Assembly (NCBI GenBank): GCA_030761205.1
Contig: JAULJL010000002.1
Span: 20,005,010-20,069,009 of the forward strand
Reading direction: 5' to 3'
DNA length: 64,000 nucleotides
From: Fremontodendron californicum
Lineage: Eukaryota; Streptophyta; Magnoliopsida; Malvales; Malvaceae
Shown: piece by piece, positions 22,647 to 35,100 of the stretch
Layout: each line of letters starts with the position of its first letter
Numbering within the stretch: position 1 is the stretch's first letter
Translations under genes and position numbers: made by a program
The notes under the pieces: generated by a model
The model's database searches: none
What the model was told of the DNA's origin: nothing
What the model saw: only the letters and a program-made list of their open reading frames with translations

Positions 22647-25210
22647 ATGGAAAACGATCAACTTGCTAGAATTGAAAGAATGGAAAGAACTCAAAGAGAA
22701 CTACAGGAACAGTTAGCTAAATCTCAGGAGGAGTCTCGAGAACAGATGACTAAGCTCATGGAAATGATGAGTGCCATGATGAAACAAAAAGGGTCGGGAG
22801 AGAACTCGGTCACTGGGAAAAGAGTGGTAGTTGAAGAGGATCAGCCTGAAAACATATAGCAAAAAGGCCAAGAGGTCCCAATTGTGGCAGCCTTCTATGT
22901 TTACATCCAGCCAACTGTAGAAACACAGAACTATGTCCCCGAAAAGGGTAATGTGGAAGCTGACCTAAATGATGTTAACGTTCTCGACTTTGAGGAACTA
23001 GCTGAAAAGGAAAAAGCAAAGATGACAAAGCTGAAGAGGGTCAAAATGGCAGAATCAGAGAAAAAATATCAACTACTGGAGGAGAGGCTGAGAGCCATTG
23101 AAGGGGCAGAGTTATTTGGCAGTCTGGATGCCAAAAAATGAGCTTAGTACACCATCTAGTAATTCCCCCAAAGTTCAAAGTACCAGACTTTGAAAAGTAT
23201 AATGGAACTACCAACCCATCAGCACATTTGACCATGTACTGCAGAAGGATGATGGGGTATGATGATAATGAGAAACTGCTTATCCATTGTTTCCAAGATA
23301 GCTTGACAGGGTTAGCAACCCGATAGTACAATTAGCTGAGTCGTACCAAGATTCATTCATGGACGAATTTAGCCAGGGCTTTCATGGAATATTATAAACA
23401 TATGTATGACATGGTACCTGATAGGCTGTCACTACAGAATATGGAAAATAGGTCCAATGAGAGCTTCAAAGAATACTTGCAAAGGTGGAGGGATGTGGCC
23501 ACACAAGTGCAACCCACTTTAATTAGCAAAGAAACTACAGTGCTTTTCATCAACACCTTGAAAGCACCCTATTATGATAAATTGGTGGGGAGTGCCACCA
23601 AGGACTTTGCAGACATGGTAATATCTGGGGAGATGATAGAGTCAGCCATTAAGAATGGGAAAATGGAAGGAGGTGAGCCTTCTATTTCGGAAAAGGTATT
23701 CCCTGCCAAGAAGAAATAAGAGACCCATGCAGTTAGTATCAACCAATACCCATATGTACCTCCCACACCACATACACCACCAAGACCCTATACTCCTACC
23801 ACATCTTATGCACCTCTTACACCCTACACACTTTATCCGGGGTATAGTCGTTATTACCCTAATCTGAACCACCTTACTCAAAATCCATTCCCTTACACCA
23901 ATATACCACAACAGCCGTTTCCAACTAGCATATCCTCACAAATAAACCTTCCCCGAAACACTCTCCCAAACACTCAGGGAGCCGGGCGCAATGACCAATG
24001 TTCACCAAGGAATGATCAAAAACCCCAATATGATCCCATTCCTACCACCTATGGTGAGCTGTATCCTAAACTATTGCAGGGTCAACTTGTTACCCCTGTG
24101 TACCTCAAACCTCTGACACCTCCATATCTAAGGTGGTACAATGCAAACACTAACTGCGCATACCACGCACGAATTCAAGGACATTCGATTGAAGATTGCC
24201 TGGCCTTTAAAAAGAAAGTCCAAAGCCTGATCAATGCCGGAGTTGTGAAGTTTGGGGAAAAAAATGGGCCGAATGTAGCGGAGCACCCATTGCCAGATCA
24301 TATGGGGAATCGGGTAAATGCAGTATGGACAGGGGAAGTTAGAAGGGTAAAAAGGGACGTCAGGGAAGTCAAGACTCCAATGTTGACAGTATGGGTCGAG
24401 ATGGTCAAGGCATGAATGGTAGGAGATGCGTACAGTTTAAAAATGGTTGCAAAGAGGGTGCAGAATTGGTGCCCGTTTCATAAGTGTGGAGGCCATGTCA
24501 TATACGATTGCAGGGACTTTTTGGCTAAAGTCCAAGAGATGATGGATCATAGGGAGGCCCAGTTTTACAAAGAGACAGAGAAGGAAATAGAAGTTATTGA
24601 GAATGCAGCTGGCTATGGGATAGGAAGACCCTTGATCATCTATTATGATGTACTAGAGGAGAAAGTTATGCCAGTCATTGAGGAAAGTGCGCCTAAGTTA
24701 ATCATTGATTTGCCTGTTTCCTTTTCATACAAAGAAAACAAAGCTGCACCATGGAAATACGACTGTAGCATGGTTATGCCTGGGTCTTTGAGTCAGCAAA
24801 ATATCACAGGTGTGAGGCACTTAACACGAAGTGGAAGGTGTTATGCTCCTAAGGGTGCTGAATAGGTATTAATAGGGAAAGATAGAGGAGTACACAAAGG
24901 GAAGAAAGCAGTTGAACCAATCCATATTGAGATGGATTTGTCAAAAGAAACAGAAAGGGGATCAGCCCTGGTTAACAGAATAAAAGAGCCGGTGAGCGAA
25001 AAAGAAGCCTGCGAGTTCTTAAAATTCATAAAGCATAGTGAGTACAGTGTGGTTGAGCAACTGCAACGTCAACCAGCTAGAATTTCAATCTTATATATGC
25101 TTTTGAACTCGAAACCACATACAAATGCCCTATTGAGAGTGTTGAATCAGAAATACATGGCTAACAATATATCGGTAGAAAAATTGGACAGGCTAGTGGA
25201 AACATCGTGA
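22647..25210 (+). pseudogene. Gag of element A
   Basis: Gag starts MENDQLARIERMERTQREL, a coiled coil, at 22647. The capsid core follows a frameshift near 23138: LVIPPKFKVPDFEKYNGTTN, MTMYC-like, NEKLLIHCFQDSLTGLATR, DRLSLQNMENRSNESFKEYL and TTVLFINTLKAPYYDKLVG. A Pro/Tyr-rich stretch (23740-23960) precedes two zinc-knuckle-like motifs. The first is CAYHARIQGHSIEDC (C-X2-H-X5-H-X4-C) near 24160, the second CPFHKCGGHVIYDC (C-X2-H-X4-H-X4-C) near 24470. His replaces the second Cys of the usual knuckle, as is common in this branch. In-frame stops include TAG at 22857, two TAG near 23323 and 23332, TAA at 23717 and TGA at 24413. Protease continues in another frame at 25207. Confidence 0.92.
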
Positions 25211-26271
25211 CAAATGACCATATATATTTCAGTTATGAGGAGATACCACCCAATGGTATTGGATCAACAAAAGCTCTCCACATAACCACCACTTGTAAGA
25301 GGCATATATTACCAAGGGTCTTTTTGGGTAATGGTTCTTCATTAAATGTGATGCCCTTGGCAACCTTATCCAAACTACCAGTGGATATTTCTTATATGCT
25401 GCCAAGCTGTACGGTGGTCAGAGCCTTTGATGGTACCAGGAGAGATGTGATGGGAACTATTGAAGTTCCTCTAGAGATAGACCCATGTACCTATACAGTG
25501 AACTTTCAGGTCATGGATATTAATCCATCTTATAATTGCCTACTGGGAAGGCCGTGGATACATTCAGCAAGGGCTGTACCTTCGTCTCTCCACCAAAAGG
25601 TGAAATTTGTAATAAAGGGGTGTTTAGTCATTGTATAAGGAGAAAAGGACGTAATAGCGTCTGCATCTACTGAATCTCCTCATGTTGAACCCAATGAAGA
25701 TGTTGTAGAATGTTCCTTTCAGTCTTTGGAATTCGTAAATGCAGTTTTCATCGCTGAAGGACGAAGAATTCCAAAATCGAGGCTGTCAAAGGACACAAGG
25801 CTGGGGGTAAGAACTACCTTGGGAAAAGGCTGCAGGGCTGGAAAAGGTCTCGAAAAATATCTTCAGGGGATGGCCCGAGCAATAGAAGTAATGGGAAAGA
25901 AACACCGATTTGGCCTAGGGTATCTTCTGAAGGCCCATGAGAAAAGGAAACAAGTTGAAAGGAACCGACAAAGGAGGATGGCCCGTCTTGCGGGTATGGT
26001 TATTGAATGGGAGCCTATGACATTCCCACCTATCCTTCACAGCTTTCGCTCAGTCGGTTCTCTGTCCGGAGAAAAGAATTCTGATGATGTGCTCGTAATG
26101 ACAGAGCAAGCCTTCGAGAGATTCCAGGTGAATAGGGATGAGCAGATGTATGATATGGAGATCTGCACGACTTGGGAAGAAAGAATTGAAAGCGAGAATG
26201 CTGATTGGATGTGCGACCTTTTCCACCAGCATATAGACAGACCAATTGGAGCGCAACCGAGCTACACATAG
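25207..26271 (+). pseudogene. Aspartic protease and linker of element A (catalytic Asp lost)
   Basis: The domain reads SYEEIPPNGIGSTKALHITT, then LGNGSSLNVMPLATLSKLPV. The catalytic position (25327-25329, GGT) is Gly where B has Asp, so the protease should be dead. Further motifs are VVRAFDGTRRDVMGTIEVPL, VNFQVMDINPSYNCLLGRPW and SSLHQKVKFV. A TAA follows near 25636. The linker, 25726-26271, carries RAIEVMGKKHRFGLGYLLKA and VMTEQAFERF and ends at TAG 26269. Gag lies upstream in a different frame and RT lies beyond a spacer. Confidence 0.92.
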
Positions 26272-26504
26272 TTTTTAGGTCTATTCCAATGTAATGCTTT
26301 TAAGCAAATCTTAAATATCTTTGCCCGAAGATATTACGAATTTCTTTTGTAATGGGCTTTTGTCTAAAACATTTCCTCCAATAAATAACAAACATGGTAC
26401 ATTTCCTTCATATTGATGTGTCCATATTCTTTCCTTTGTGATATTTATTTTGCTTCCATTGTATATTGTTTTCCTATATTGTTTCTTCCCCACCTATTTA
26501 CAGG
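26272..26504 (+). other. Intron-like spacer between protease and RT of element A
   Basis: It is non-coding, T-rich toward its end, and finishes with TTCCCCACCTATTTACAG, a good 3' splice site, right where the RT-side frame starts. It contains CCAATAAATAAC. B has the counterpart at 3861-4210. Ogre elements are known to splice here. The 5' site is unclear; TAGGTCTATT near 26276 is one candidate. Confidence 0.6.
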
Positions 26505-28203
26505 TGCACGGATGCGGAATATGAGGACCTTCCTGCCAGTAATTCTAAAATTGATTTTGAGAGGCCCATTTGCACGGGTGATTTTGAGGCCGACGAAGAT
26601 ATTGAGGATTATGGTTTACCTCCGGACTTATTAAGAAAAATAGAACAAGAAGATAAACAAGTACTTCCTCATTAGGAGCTATTGGAATTGTTGAATCTGG
26701 AAAGTAGTGAGGAGATAAAAGAGGTTAAAATCGGGACTACATTGTCGTCATCGATAAAGGGTGAACTCATTGCCTTGCTCCAGGAATGTATAGATGTATT
26801 TGCATGGTCATACCAAGACATGTCGGGTTTGGATCCAGACATTGTGGTTTATAAGCTCCCTTTAAGGCCAGAGTGCAAGCCAATTCAGCAAAAGTTGAGA
26901 AGAATGAGGCCGGACATGCTATTAAAGGTAAAAGAGGAGGTGAAGAGGCAGTTTGATGCTGGATTCTTAGAGGTGGCAAAATATCCGAGATGGGTGGCAA
27001 AACATTGTTCTAGTTCCAAAGAATGATGGAAATGTGCGTATGTGCGTCGATTACCTAGATTTGAACAAGGCCAATCCCAAAGATAATTTCCCTTTGCCTC
27101 ACATTGATACTTTGGTGGATAATACGGCGACGAGTTCCTTGTTTTCTTTCATGGACGGGTTCTCGGGATATAATTAGATTAAGATGGCACCAGAAGATAT
27201 GGAGAAAACCATATTTGTTACAATGTGGGGAACATTCTACTACTAGGTAATGCCGTTTGGGTTGAAGAATTCTAGGGCAACGTATCAGAGAGCCATGGTG
27301 ACCTTGTTTCATGACATGATGCATAAGGGAATTGAGGTTTATGTTGATGATATGATTGCAAAGTCACAAGGAGAAGAGCAGCATATTGCGAATCTTACAA
27401 AACTCTTTGAAAGACTAAGAAAGTTTCAACTCAAGTTAAACCCGGCAAAATGCACTTTTGGAGTCACCTTGGGAAAATTGTTGGGTTTTGTTGTTAGCAA
27501 AAGGGGAATTGAGATTGATCCGGATAAAGTGAAGGTCATCCAGAATTTGCCACCTCCACGTACTCAAAAAGAAGTAAGAGGTTTTCTGGGGAGATTGAAT
27601 TACATTGCTCGGTTTATTTCTCATTTAACCGACAAATGTGATCCAATATTTAAGTTACTTCGAAAATGTGATCCAGGAGAGTGGGATGAAGGGTGTCAGA
27701 TTGCTTTTGAAAAGGTTAAGCATTATCTATCAAACCCACCAGTATTAATGCCACCGGCTCCAAATAAACCGATGATATTGTATCTATCAGTATTTGAGAG
27801 ATCCATGGGTTGTGTTCTGGGGCAGCTTGATGAGACTGGAAAGAAAGAACAGCCGGTTTACTACCTCAGCAAGAAGTTCATAGATTATGAGTTGAAATAT
27901 TCGTCGATAGAAAAGTTGTGCTGTGCTTTAGCTAAGACTGCTCGAAGGCTCAGACAGTACATGCTATACCACACGACGTGGATGATCGCCAAGCTAGATC
28001 CAATCAAGTACATGTTAGAAGCATCTTCTTTGTCAGGGAGGAAAGCAAGATGGCAGGTTTTGTTGTCAGAATACGACATTGTATATGTGAGTTAGAAAGC
28101 TATCAAGGGTAGTGCAGTGGCTGAATTTTTAGCAAGTTGGGCAGTGGAAGATTATGAGCCATTGAACTTTGATTTCCCAGATGAAGATTTGATGTATGTT
28201 TCG
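26505..28203 (+). pseudogene. Reverse transcriptase and first RNase H of element A
   Basis: The start is a 50-residue acidic leader (EYEDLPASNSKIDFERPICT), then GLDPDIVVYKLPLRPECKPI. RT follows: VDYLDLNKANPKDNFPLPHI, FSFMDGFSGYN, MPFGLKNSRATYQRAM, and the active-site box YVDD at 27340-27351, which is intact. KCTFGVTLGKLLGFVVSKRG and VRGFLGRLNYIARFISHLTD are the thumb region. The first RNase H is NKPMILYLSVFERSMGCVLG, QPVYYLSKKFIDYELKYSSI and KLDPIKYMLEASSLSGRKAR. Defects are TAG near 26673, a frameshift at about 27005, TAG 27175, TAG 27244 and TAG 28093. The reading frame is otherwise continuous into the second RNase H. Confidence 0.95.
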
Positions 28204-28581
28204 TGAGCGGATGAGGTTCCCTTGAAGAAGAAAGTATGGAAGATGTACTTTAATGGGGCATCTAATGACATGGGGCACGGAATCGGTGCAGTGCTCATAT
28301 CCCCAGAAGAAGATTATTATCCCTTCACCGCCAGATTGGATTTTGATTGTACAAACAATACGGCTGAGTACGAGGCATGTATTATGGGCCTTCGTGCTGC
28401 CGTAGACAGAAAGATCAAGAAACTGGAGGTTTTTGGAGACTCAGCCTTAGTGATATATCAATTGTGGGGAGAATGGGAAACCCGAGATACAAAGCTAATC
28501 AGATACAGTGAACTCATACTGAGTTTATTGGAAGAGTTTGAAGAAGTAAGTTTCAATTACTTCCCCTGAGAAGAAAATCGG
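28204..28581 (+). pseudogene. Archaeal-type RNase H of element A (first Asp changed to Asn)
   Basis: WKMYFNGASNDMGHGIGAVL is the first strand; the codon at 28252-28254 is AAT (Asn), while B has Asp. TARLDFDCTNNTAEYEACIM and KLEVFGDSALVIYQLWGEWE carry the next acidic positions. TGA codons border it at 28204 and 28567. The extra RNase H is a known gain of Tat-branch elements and replaces the activity of the degenerate first domain. The lost Asp should inactivate it. The domain tail (ENRMADALATL) runs into the next entry. Confidence 0.92.
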
Positions 28582-29964
28582 ATGGCAGATGCTCTGGCTA
28601 CTTTGTCATCAATGTTTCAAGTGAATGAAGGGGCGAAAGTTGTGCTGATCAAGATAAGCATATATGAGTCTCCTGCCCACTGCTTGAGTATTAAAGAAGA
28701 AACAGATGGTCTAACTTGCTATAAAAACATCTTGCAGTACATCAAGAGTCAACAATATCCAGAACAGGCAACAGAAAACGACAAGAGAACTCTGAGAAGG
28801 CTAGCAATGGGTTTTGTTCTAGATGGCGAGATTCTCTACAAGAAAGGGAAAGATCAAGTCCTATTGAGATTTGTCGGGTCTGCCAAAGCTCGAAGAATCA
28901 TAGAGGAAGTCTATGAAGGGATATGTGGCACCCATGCTAATGGTTACATGCTTGCCAAGCAGATTATGAGGGCATGGTATTATTGGCTGACGATGGAAGG
29001 ATATTGTATCTGTTATCCCCGAAAGTGCCATAAATGCCAGATCTATGCAGATAAGATTTATGTGCCACCATCGCCATTGCATGTCATTACCGCACCTTGG
29101 CCGTTTTCAATGTGGGGAATCGATATGATTGGGCCTATTACCCCGAAAGCTTCAAATGAACATCGTTTCATCCTGGTGGTCATAGACTATTTCACAATGT
29201 GGGTGGAAGCTACTTATTATACGAATGTAACGAAGTCGTTGGTATGCAGATTTGTTAAGAAGGAAATCATATGTCGATATGGATTGCCAGCAAGAATTAT
29301 TTCACATAATGCCCTTAATCTGAATAATAAGATGATGAGAGAGGTATGTACTCAGTTCAAGATCACGCATCACAATTCGACACCTTATCGTCTGAAGATG
29401 AATGGGGCAGTAGAAACAGCCAACAAGAACATCAAGAAGATTGTCGAGAAGATGACTGATGTGTACAAGGATTGGCATGAGATTTTTCCATGTGCTCTTC
29501 ACGCATATCGCACTTCAGTTCGCACATCTAAAGGGGCAACGCCGTTTTCTTTGGTATATGGTATAGAAGCAGTGTTACCCGTTCAAGTTGAGATTCCTTC
29601 ACTTCGGGTTTTGATGGAGGTTGGCCTAGAAGAGGCAGAATGGGTTAGAGCTCGTTATGAACAGCTGAATCTCATCGAGGAGAAAAAACTGAAGGCAATT
29701 TGTCACAGGCAGATGTATCAGAAAAGGATGATTCGAGCCCATAACAAGAAGGTTCGACCCAGACAGTTTTGAGAAGGAGAGTTGGTAGTGAGGAAAATTC
29801 TCCCCATAGTGAAGGATCCGCGAGGAAAATGGGCTCCAAATTGGGAAGGACCCTATGTGGTAAAAAGAGCTTTTTCTGGAGGAGCATTGATTCTAACTCG
29901 GATGGACGGGGATGATTTTAGACATCCCATGAATGCTAATGAACTGAAGAAGTATTATGCTTAA
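28582..29964 (+). pseudogene. Integrase of element A (HHCC and DDE residues altered)
   Basis: Integrase inserts the DNA copy into a chromosome. The zinc module HHCC starts GTHANGYMLAKQIMRAWYYW; the second His position (28945-28947) is Tyr. The Cys pair is in PRKCHKCQIYAD. The catalytic core has WGIDMIGPITPKASNEH (first Asp at 29122-29124). At the second Asp position, ISHNALNLNNKMM, codon 29305-29307 is CAT (His). The Glu in GAVETANKNIKK (29413-29415) has the usual 35-residue spacing. A TGA at 29770 interrupts; the C-terminal domain ELVVRKILPIVKDPRGKWAP, NWEGPYVVKRAFSGGA continues to TAA at 29964. No chromodomain is present. Confidence 0.95.
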
Positions 29965-31479
29965 AATTTTAAAAAATAATAATAATAAAAAAAATGTGAT
30001 GCTATGCACATGGGAATTCGAATGATTCCAAGTGTAGAAATGGAAGTTCTATATATCTATCTCCCCTGAGAATTGTTTGTCAAAAAGAATATTCATGCTT
30101 GGTATGATAAATAGCCATCTTTCATATTCCTTTCATTAAGAAGAAATTATCCCTAGTCACCCCTTTGAGCCTTAGGAATTATTTCTTTCGTTGAACCCTG
30201 ATCAAGGATCACCTCTACATTGGAGGGAAAATACAAGGAAAAATAATCAAAATCATGGCAAGAAAAAAAGAGCCATTGGAAAATGTGAACAAAAAGAATG
30301 GAAAATGAAAAGAAAAGTCCAAAAAGTGGGGGACAAATGTCTCAAGAATGAATTATCCTCAGGAAATGATCCTTGATCCAATTACCCTTAAACACATTTT
30401 GGGCCTATTTTATCCTTTCCTTCTAAACCCGAACCTTGGCCTACATTACGTACTTTAAAAGTCCATTTTGATTAAGCATGGATATTTAATTTGAAAGGTT
30501 TTTCTCGGAATTCATCCCATCTTTTGAATTGACATTTTTACCTTTGAAGCATTTAGAATTCTCAAATGCATGGTAAAAAAAAGGGAGAGGTTTAAGCCGA
30601 AAACCCGCAAAGGGTGACTTAATACCGAATAGGGGACACTTGAGTTGAAAACCCGTAAAGGGCGGCTCAAGTATTGATTAAGGTTTGAATCAATGCTTCG
30701 TGTAAAGGGGGAGAAAGTGTTTGAAAATCAGAGAAAAGGGGAACGACTCAGTCCGACATAACTACGGAAGCTAAAGGATTACCCAAGTAAATTGACCGTT
30801 CAAGAGAAATTTTAGATGATTTGAAAAAGGAGGCATCCAAGATATTCCGCATCTGGGGCATCAACAACCTATAACTTTACATTTGTTTCTTATATCGTTG
30901 ATATCTACTTTTATCATTTTAAAACATTTTGTTGCAATAAATTTTTGTTACCCTTTTTGACAATTGCTTGTTTCATACTTTCTTCCATACATTTTTGAGA
31001 TTGCATTTTGTTTGTTATTCAATTGAATGATGATTAGTAAACATAATTTTTTGTTAATAAAAGGGAGTTTAAAAGTATTACTAAGGAATAGATCTAAACC
31101 TTAGAAAATGTTTGGAAACCACTAATCTCGATGGAAAATTCACCAAGTAAAGGAAAACAGTGAAAATGGTGGAGACTCCGTCATGAAGTTAGAAATTTGT
31201 GAATTTCAGTAAAGTCAGAAACTAGGACTGTTTGACAATTATCTTGAGTAAAGGGTTTTTTAAGTGGGGCATCAGTGAACAATTGAAGACTCCGTCATGA
31301 AGCTGGATAAACTGCGAACCTCAAAGAAACCATGGATTAGAAATCATGACACAATCATTTGACTGCATTCATCCTCAGGAAACATATAAGCATTTGTAAA
31401 GCATGTCATTCTCATCATTGCATTTAGCTAACATTGCAGGGATCAAGAAAACTTTGGCTTCCCAAATCAAACTCGTTCT

Positions 31480-31740
31480 GCTTCTCAAATGAGTCAAGCC
31501 TTGAGACCACCGTCGAGGTATTTCCTTTTGTTTTAAATCGAATTCATTCTGTTTTATCAAATGAGTCGAGCCTTGAGACCACCATCGAGGTATTTCCTTT
31601 TGTTTTAAATTGAATTCATTCTATATTATCAAATGAGTCGAGCCTTGAGACCACGTCGAGGTATTTCCTTTTGTTTTAAATCGAATTCATTCTATTTTAT
31701 CAAATGAGTCGAGCCTTGAGACCGTCGTCAAGGTATTTTA
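31480..31740 (+). repeat. 72-bp tandem repeat in A 3' UTR
   Basis: Three to four units of about 72 bp, each with ATGAGTCGAGCCTTGAGACC, then a TCGAGGTATTTCCTTTTG segment and GAATTCATTCTATTTTATCA. Units differ by only a few bases. Confidence 0.9.
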
Positions 31741-31744
31741 ATCA

Positions 31745-31955
31745 CGGGTAAGATCTTCGGGCACCATTTTATAGACCTTCGGGCACCATTTTTAAAGACC
31801 TCCGGGTACCATTTTAAAGACCTTCGGGCATCATTCTAAAGACCTTCGAGCACCATTTTTAAAGTTCTTCGGGCAGCATTTTAAAAGACCTTTAGGCACC
31901 ATTTTAAAGACCTTCGGGCACCATTTTAAAGATGTACGGGCACCATTTTTAAGAA
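31745..31955 (+). repeat. 25-bp tandem repeat in A 3' UTR
   Basis: About eight units of 24-26 bp on the theme GACCTTCGGGCACCATTTTA. It follows the 72-bp array directly. It has no counterpart of the same unit at this site in E. Confidence 0.9.
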
Positions 31956-32180
31956 TCGAACCCGCTTCCTTAAGACGGTCGAGCCTTGATTAGTCAGGGA
32001 ATTCAATTTAAGGACAAAATCTTCAATTTACAACTTTCCTTAAAAAAAAGTGAAAAAATGATGAAAAAAAGAGAAATGAAAAAAGAAAACCCTTTTCCCT
32101 TCCTTCAAATGTGATTTCACTAACCGTACAAAATTAGTGTTTGGTTATGTTTGCCTGATTCCTAATTCTCAGCAATAGCC

Positions 32181-32193
32181 AAAGAAGGCCAGC
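32181..32193 (+). promoter_or_regulatory. Polypurine tract of element A
   Basis: AAAGAAGGCCAGC lies directly before the 3' LTR. E has AAAGAGGGGCAGC at the same place. The A version looks eroded by two changes. Confidence 0.7.
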
Positions 32194-35100
32194 TATAGAC
32201 ACCTAATTTTGTCCGGACCCCTAAATCAGGTACATTTTCTTCCTAAATTGATGTTTCAGAATGCTAAAAGGCTTTTCTCATCCTGCAGGTGGTACTCCGA
32301 GGCTTAGTCTAAGCAAGCAGATAGAAAAAAGTCAAACTCAAAAAAAGTCAACCCCAAAAAAGTCAACTACTAAAAAAGTCAATCCACTTTCAAAATCAAT
32401 ATTTGAGGTTCAATTGAAAAATGGTGAAAGAATTTTGATAATCCAAGGTCTAAATTGAAAGATATGGAGTTTAGAAGTTGGGTTACAAGATTTAGTAGAA
32501 AGAAAACCCTTATTCGGGAAATTTAGGAAATAGTGCTTAAACGATCAAATTAGTCAGAATTGAAGGTCTCAAATGAAAGATAAATACTGACTATGGGTAA
32601 TGGATAAGCTATTTGGAACAAAAACCAATAGAAAAGTCAATTTGGAAGAAAACCTAGGATTAGGATTTTTTTGGTGGATTTCGGTAAAATTTGGAAGAAT
32701 TGCAGAAATGGCCCAATTCAGAAGATCTAAAGCCCTTAATTGATGAGAAATTATTAAACAAGGATAGCCCTAGGCTCAATTTAAAGAAAATCTAAAAATC
32801 GGACTTGTTTTTAGCAAAACTAGGTTTCGGAGGCAAAAGGGCAAAATTGGAAAATATGGGAAAAATAGCAAACGAGTTCCAAAAATTCTGAAAATTTTCA
32901 AATCTCATTCTTAAATCATTTTGAAGATATTGGAGAAAGAAAATCTTGATTCGGAGTTCGTTTGCAAAATGGCCAAATACCGGGTCTCCTATGCAGTAAT
33001 TCAAGCAAATAAATCCCGGAAAAATAACAAATGAGTTCCAAAAATTTTGAAAATTTGCAAATCTCATTTTTAAATTGTTTGGAAGAGATTGGAGAAAGAA
33101 AATCTTGATTCGGAGTTCATTTGCAAAATGGCCAAATCTCGGGTCTTCTATGCAGTAATTCAAGTAGATAAATCTCGAAAAAATAGCAAATGAGCTCCAA
33201 AAATTATGAAAACTTCCATATCACATTTTTAAATTATTTGGAAAAGATTGCTGAAAAAAATAGCAAAAGAGCAAATTGGTAATTGGGGAAAATATGAAAA
33301 AATAAGGAATTGCTTGGATTTTTTCTTCCCTTGGTCAGCCAATATAGAGGAGAAGAAGGAAGCTTGAACAATTTAATTCCCTAGTCACTATCAAGCCACA
33401 TGCTATCGCTAACACCTTGCAAATGGTCCCCCCTTCATCCAATGGCTTAGGTGCCTTGAAGGAAAGTTGAATGCAGCATCCAATGGCCAAGTATAAATGC
33501 CAAAATGACATTTTTATTTGTCATAAAAGAACCCTCATCTAATGGCCAAAATCCAACGGTAGGCACTCAAGAGGGGCAAAAAAAGGAGTGCATGAGATTG
33601 GTCCTCTTTTGCATCTAATCGCTAAGGTTACTACAAGGGCTGAGTACACATCTTAAGGGCTGCTATCAATTGGCAAGATGACATTTTTATGTTGTCATCA
33701 AAATATCTAAATCTAAAGGCCAAGATTGGAGTAGAAAAAGTGCAATTCCCATCCAAGGGCTAGGGGGATTTCGGCCAAGGCTAAAGGGAGGGGGAGAATT
33801 TCATTTTTTTAGAGGTTTTTGGCTGGAAAACAGTAGCTAATTTGGCAAGAAAAAAGGTTTTGAAAGATAGAAAAAAAAAGGTTTTTAATAGAGAGTTTGA
33901 AGGTAGTCATCTCTACCAAGCTCTAGCCTAGCTTTCTTCTTCATTTCCATGGTGTTTTCTTGCTTTTTCTATAATGTTTTCCTACTACATTTTTCATATA
34001 AATAAAGTTTTTTAATGTTTACTTATGTTTTCATCTCTTCTTCTTCTTTAAAATGGTGGAAAACAAATTTTTTGTTTTTATGGTTTCATGCCATGGCCGA
34101 ATGGCATATTTACTTGCCTTTCCTTTTTTTTCTTCCTTGCATGTTGTTTTGAAAAATGATTTTTACAAGTTTTTTTAGAGTATTCTAAGGTTCTGACTTT
34201 TACAAAATAAGAAGCAAAAAAGGTTGAAATGGCTACATGATCTTGGCTAGACCATGTGACCATGGTTAGGAGAGAGGCTATGCCTATTTTTACCTACCAT
34301 GAAGCTCACCTTATTTTCTGTTTTACATGGTTTATTTTCTGTTTTATTGAGATGTAAAGGATTCATGATCTTGGCAAGACCAAGTGATTATGGATTGGTG
34401 AAAGGTTATGCCCATTTGATACCAACCATGGAGCTTAACTTTCCTTATTCTACTTACTGGTTTTGCTTGTAATTTTTGCATGTCTATGTTAAATCTTGTG
34501 TATATATTTTCTTTACATTATTTTCTATGCTATATTTATTTATATTTCATTTCCATGCTTGATATTGCATCCTTGCATATTCAGCCATTGTTGTTCATAT
34601 GCTCATGTTGTGAATTTTTTTATGTATCATGTCTTACATGTTTGCATTCTCGTGGTTTTGTTTCATGACCATTGGGCCACTCCATTTTGTATGCCTTGCA
34701 TGTTTATTTTTCTTTTGCTTCTTAACTTGTTTGCATCTCCAAGCCATGAACTTGCATATTCTGATTTTAGTATGCCATGTGTTTATGAAAATGCTATGAT
34801 AAAAAGGCCATCATATTGATCCATGACCATTCGGCAGTCCCATTGTTGTTTTCCTTGCATGTGCATTTTCCTTTTGTTTCTTAACTTGTTTGCATTTGAA
34901 TGCCAAGAGCTTGTGCATTCTGATTTTGGTATGTTACATGCTATTGAAAATGTCATGACATTGTGCGTTTTAATATGATTTGTCATCTACTTATGACATT
35001 TACTAAATAGGATTGCATTAGAGTCTCATGTGATCATTTGGCCTCTTCATGCATCCCTTGCCTTGTCATGCATTTGCATTTTGTTTAGGTAACATGCTTT

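Larger units (their letters stand above)
29965..32180 (+). other. 3' UTR of element A
   Basis: There is no credible gene. It is related to E 58961-61490 in reverse orientation, for example around the AAAACCCGCAAAGGG and AAACCCGTAAAGGGCGGC motifs at 30600-30670. It holds two tandem arrays, described separately. Sequence near 30900-31060 is AT-rich and unremarkable. Confidence 0.75.

Noticed and set aside
31480..31955. Regular direct repeats resembling a CRISPR array
   Set aside because: Units are contiguous with no unique spacers, and this is a plant retrotransposon 3' UTR. They are ordinary tandem repeats.
32792..33163. 123-codon minus-strand frame with an internal duplication
   Set aside because: It is antisense to the 135-160-bp LTR units of A, and the duplication is the DNA repeat itself.
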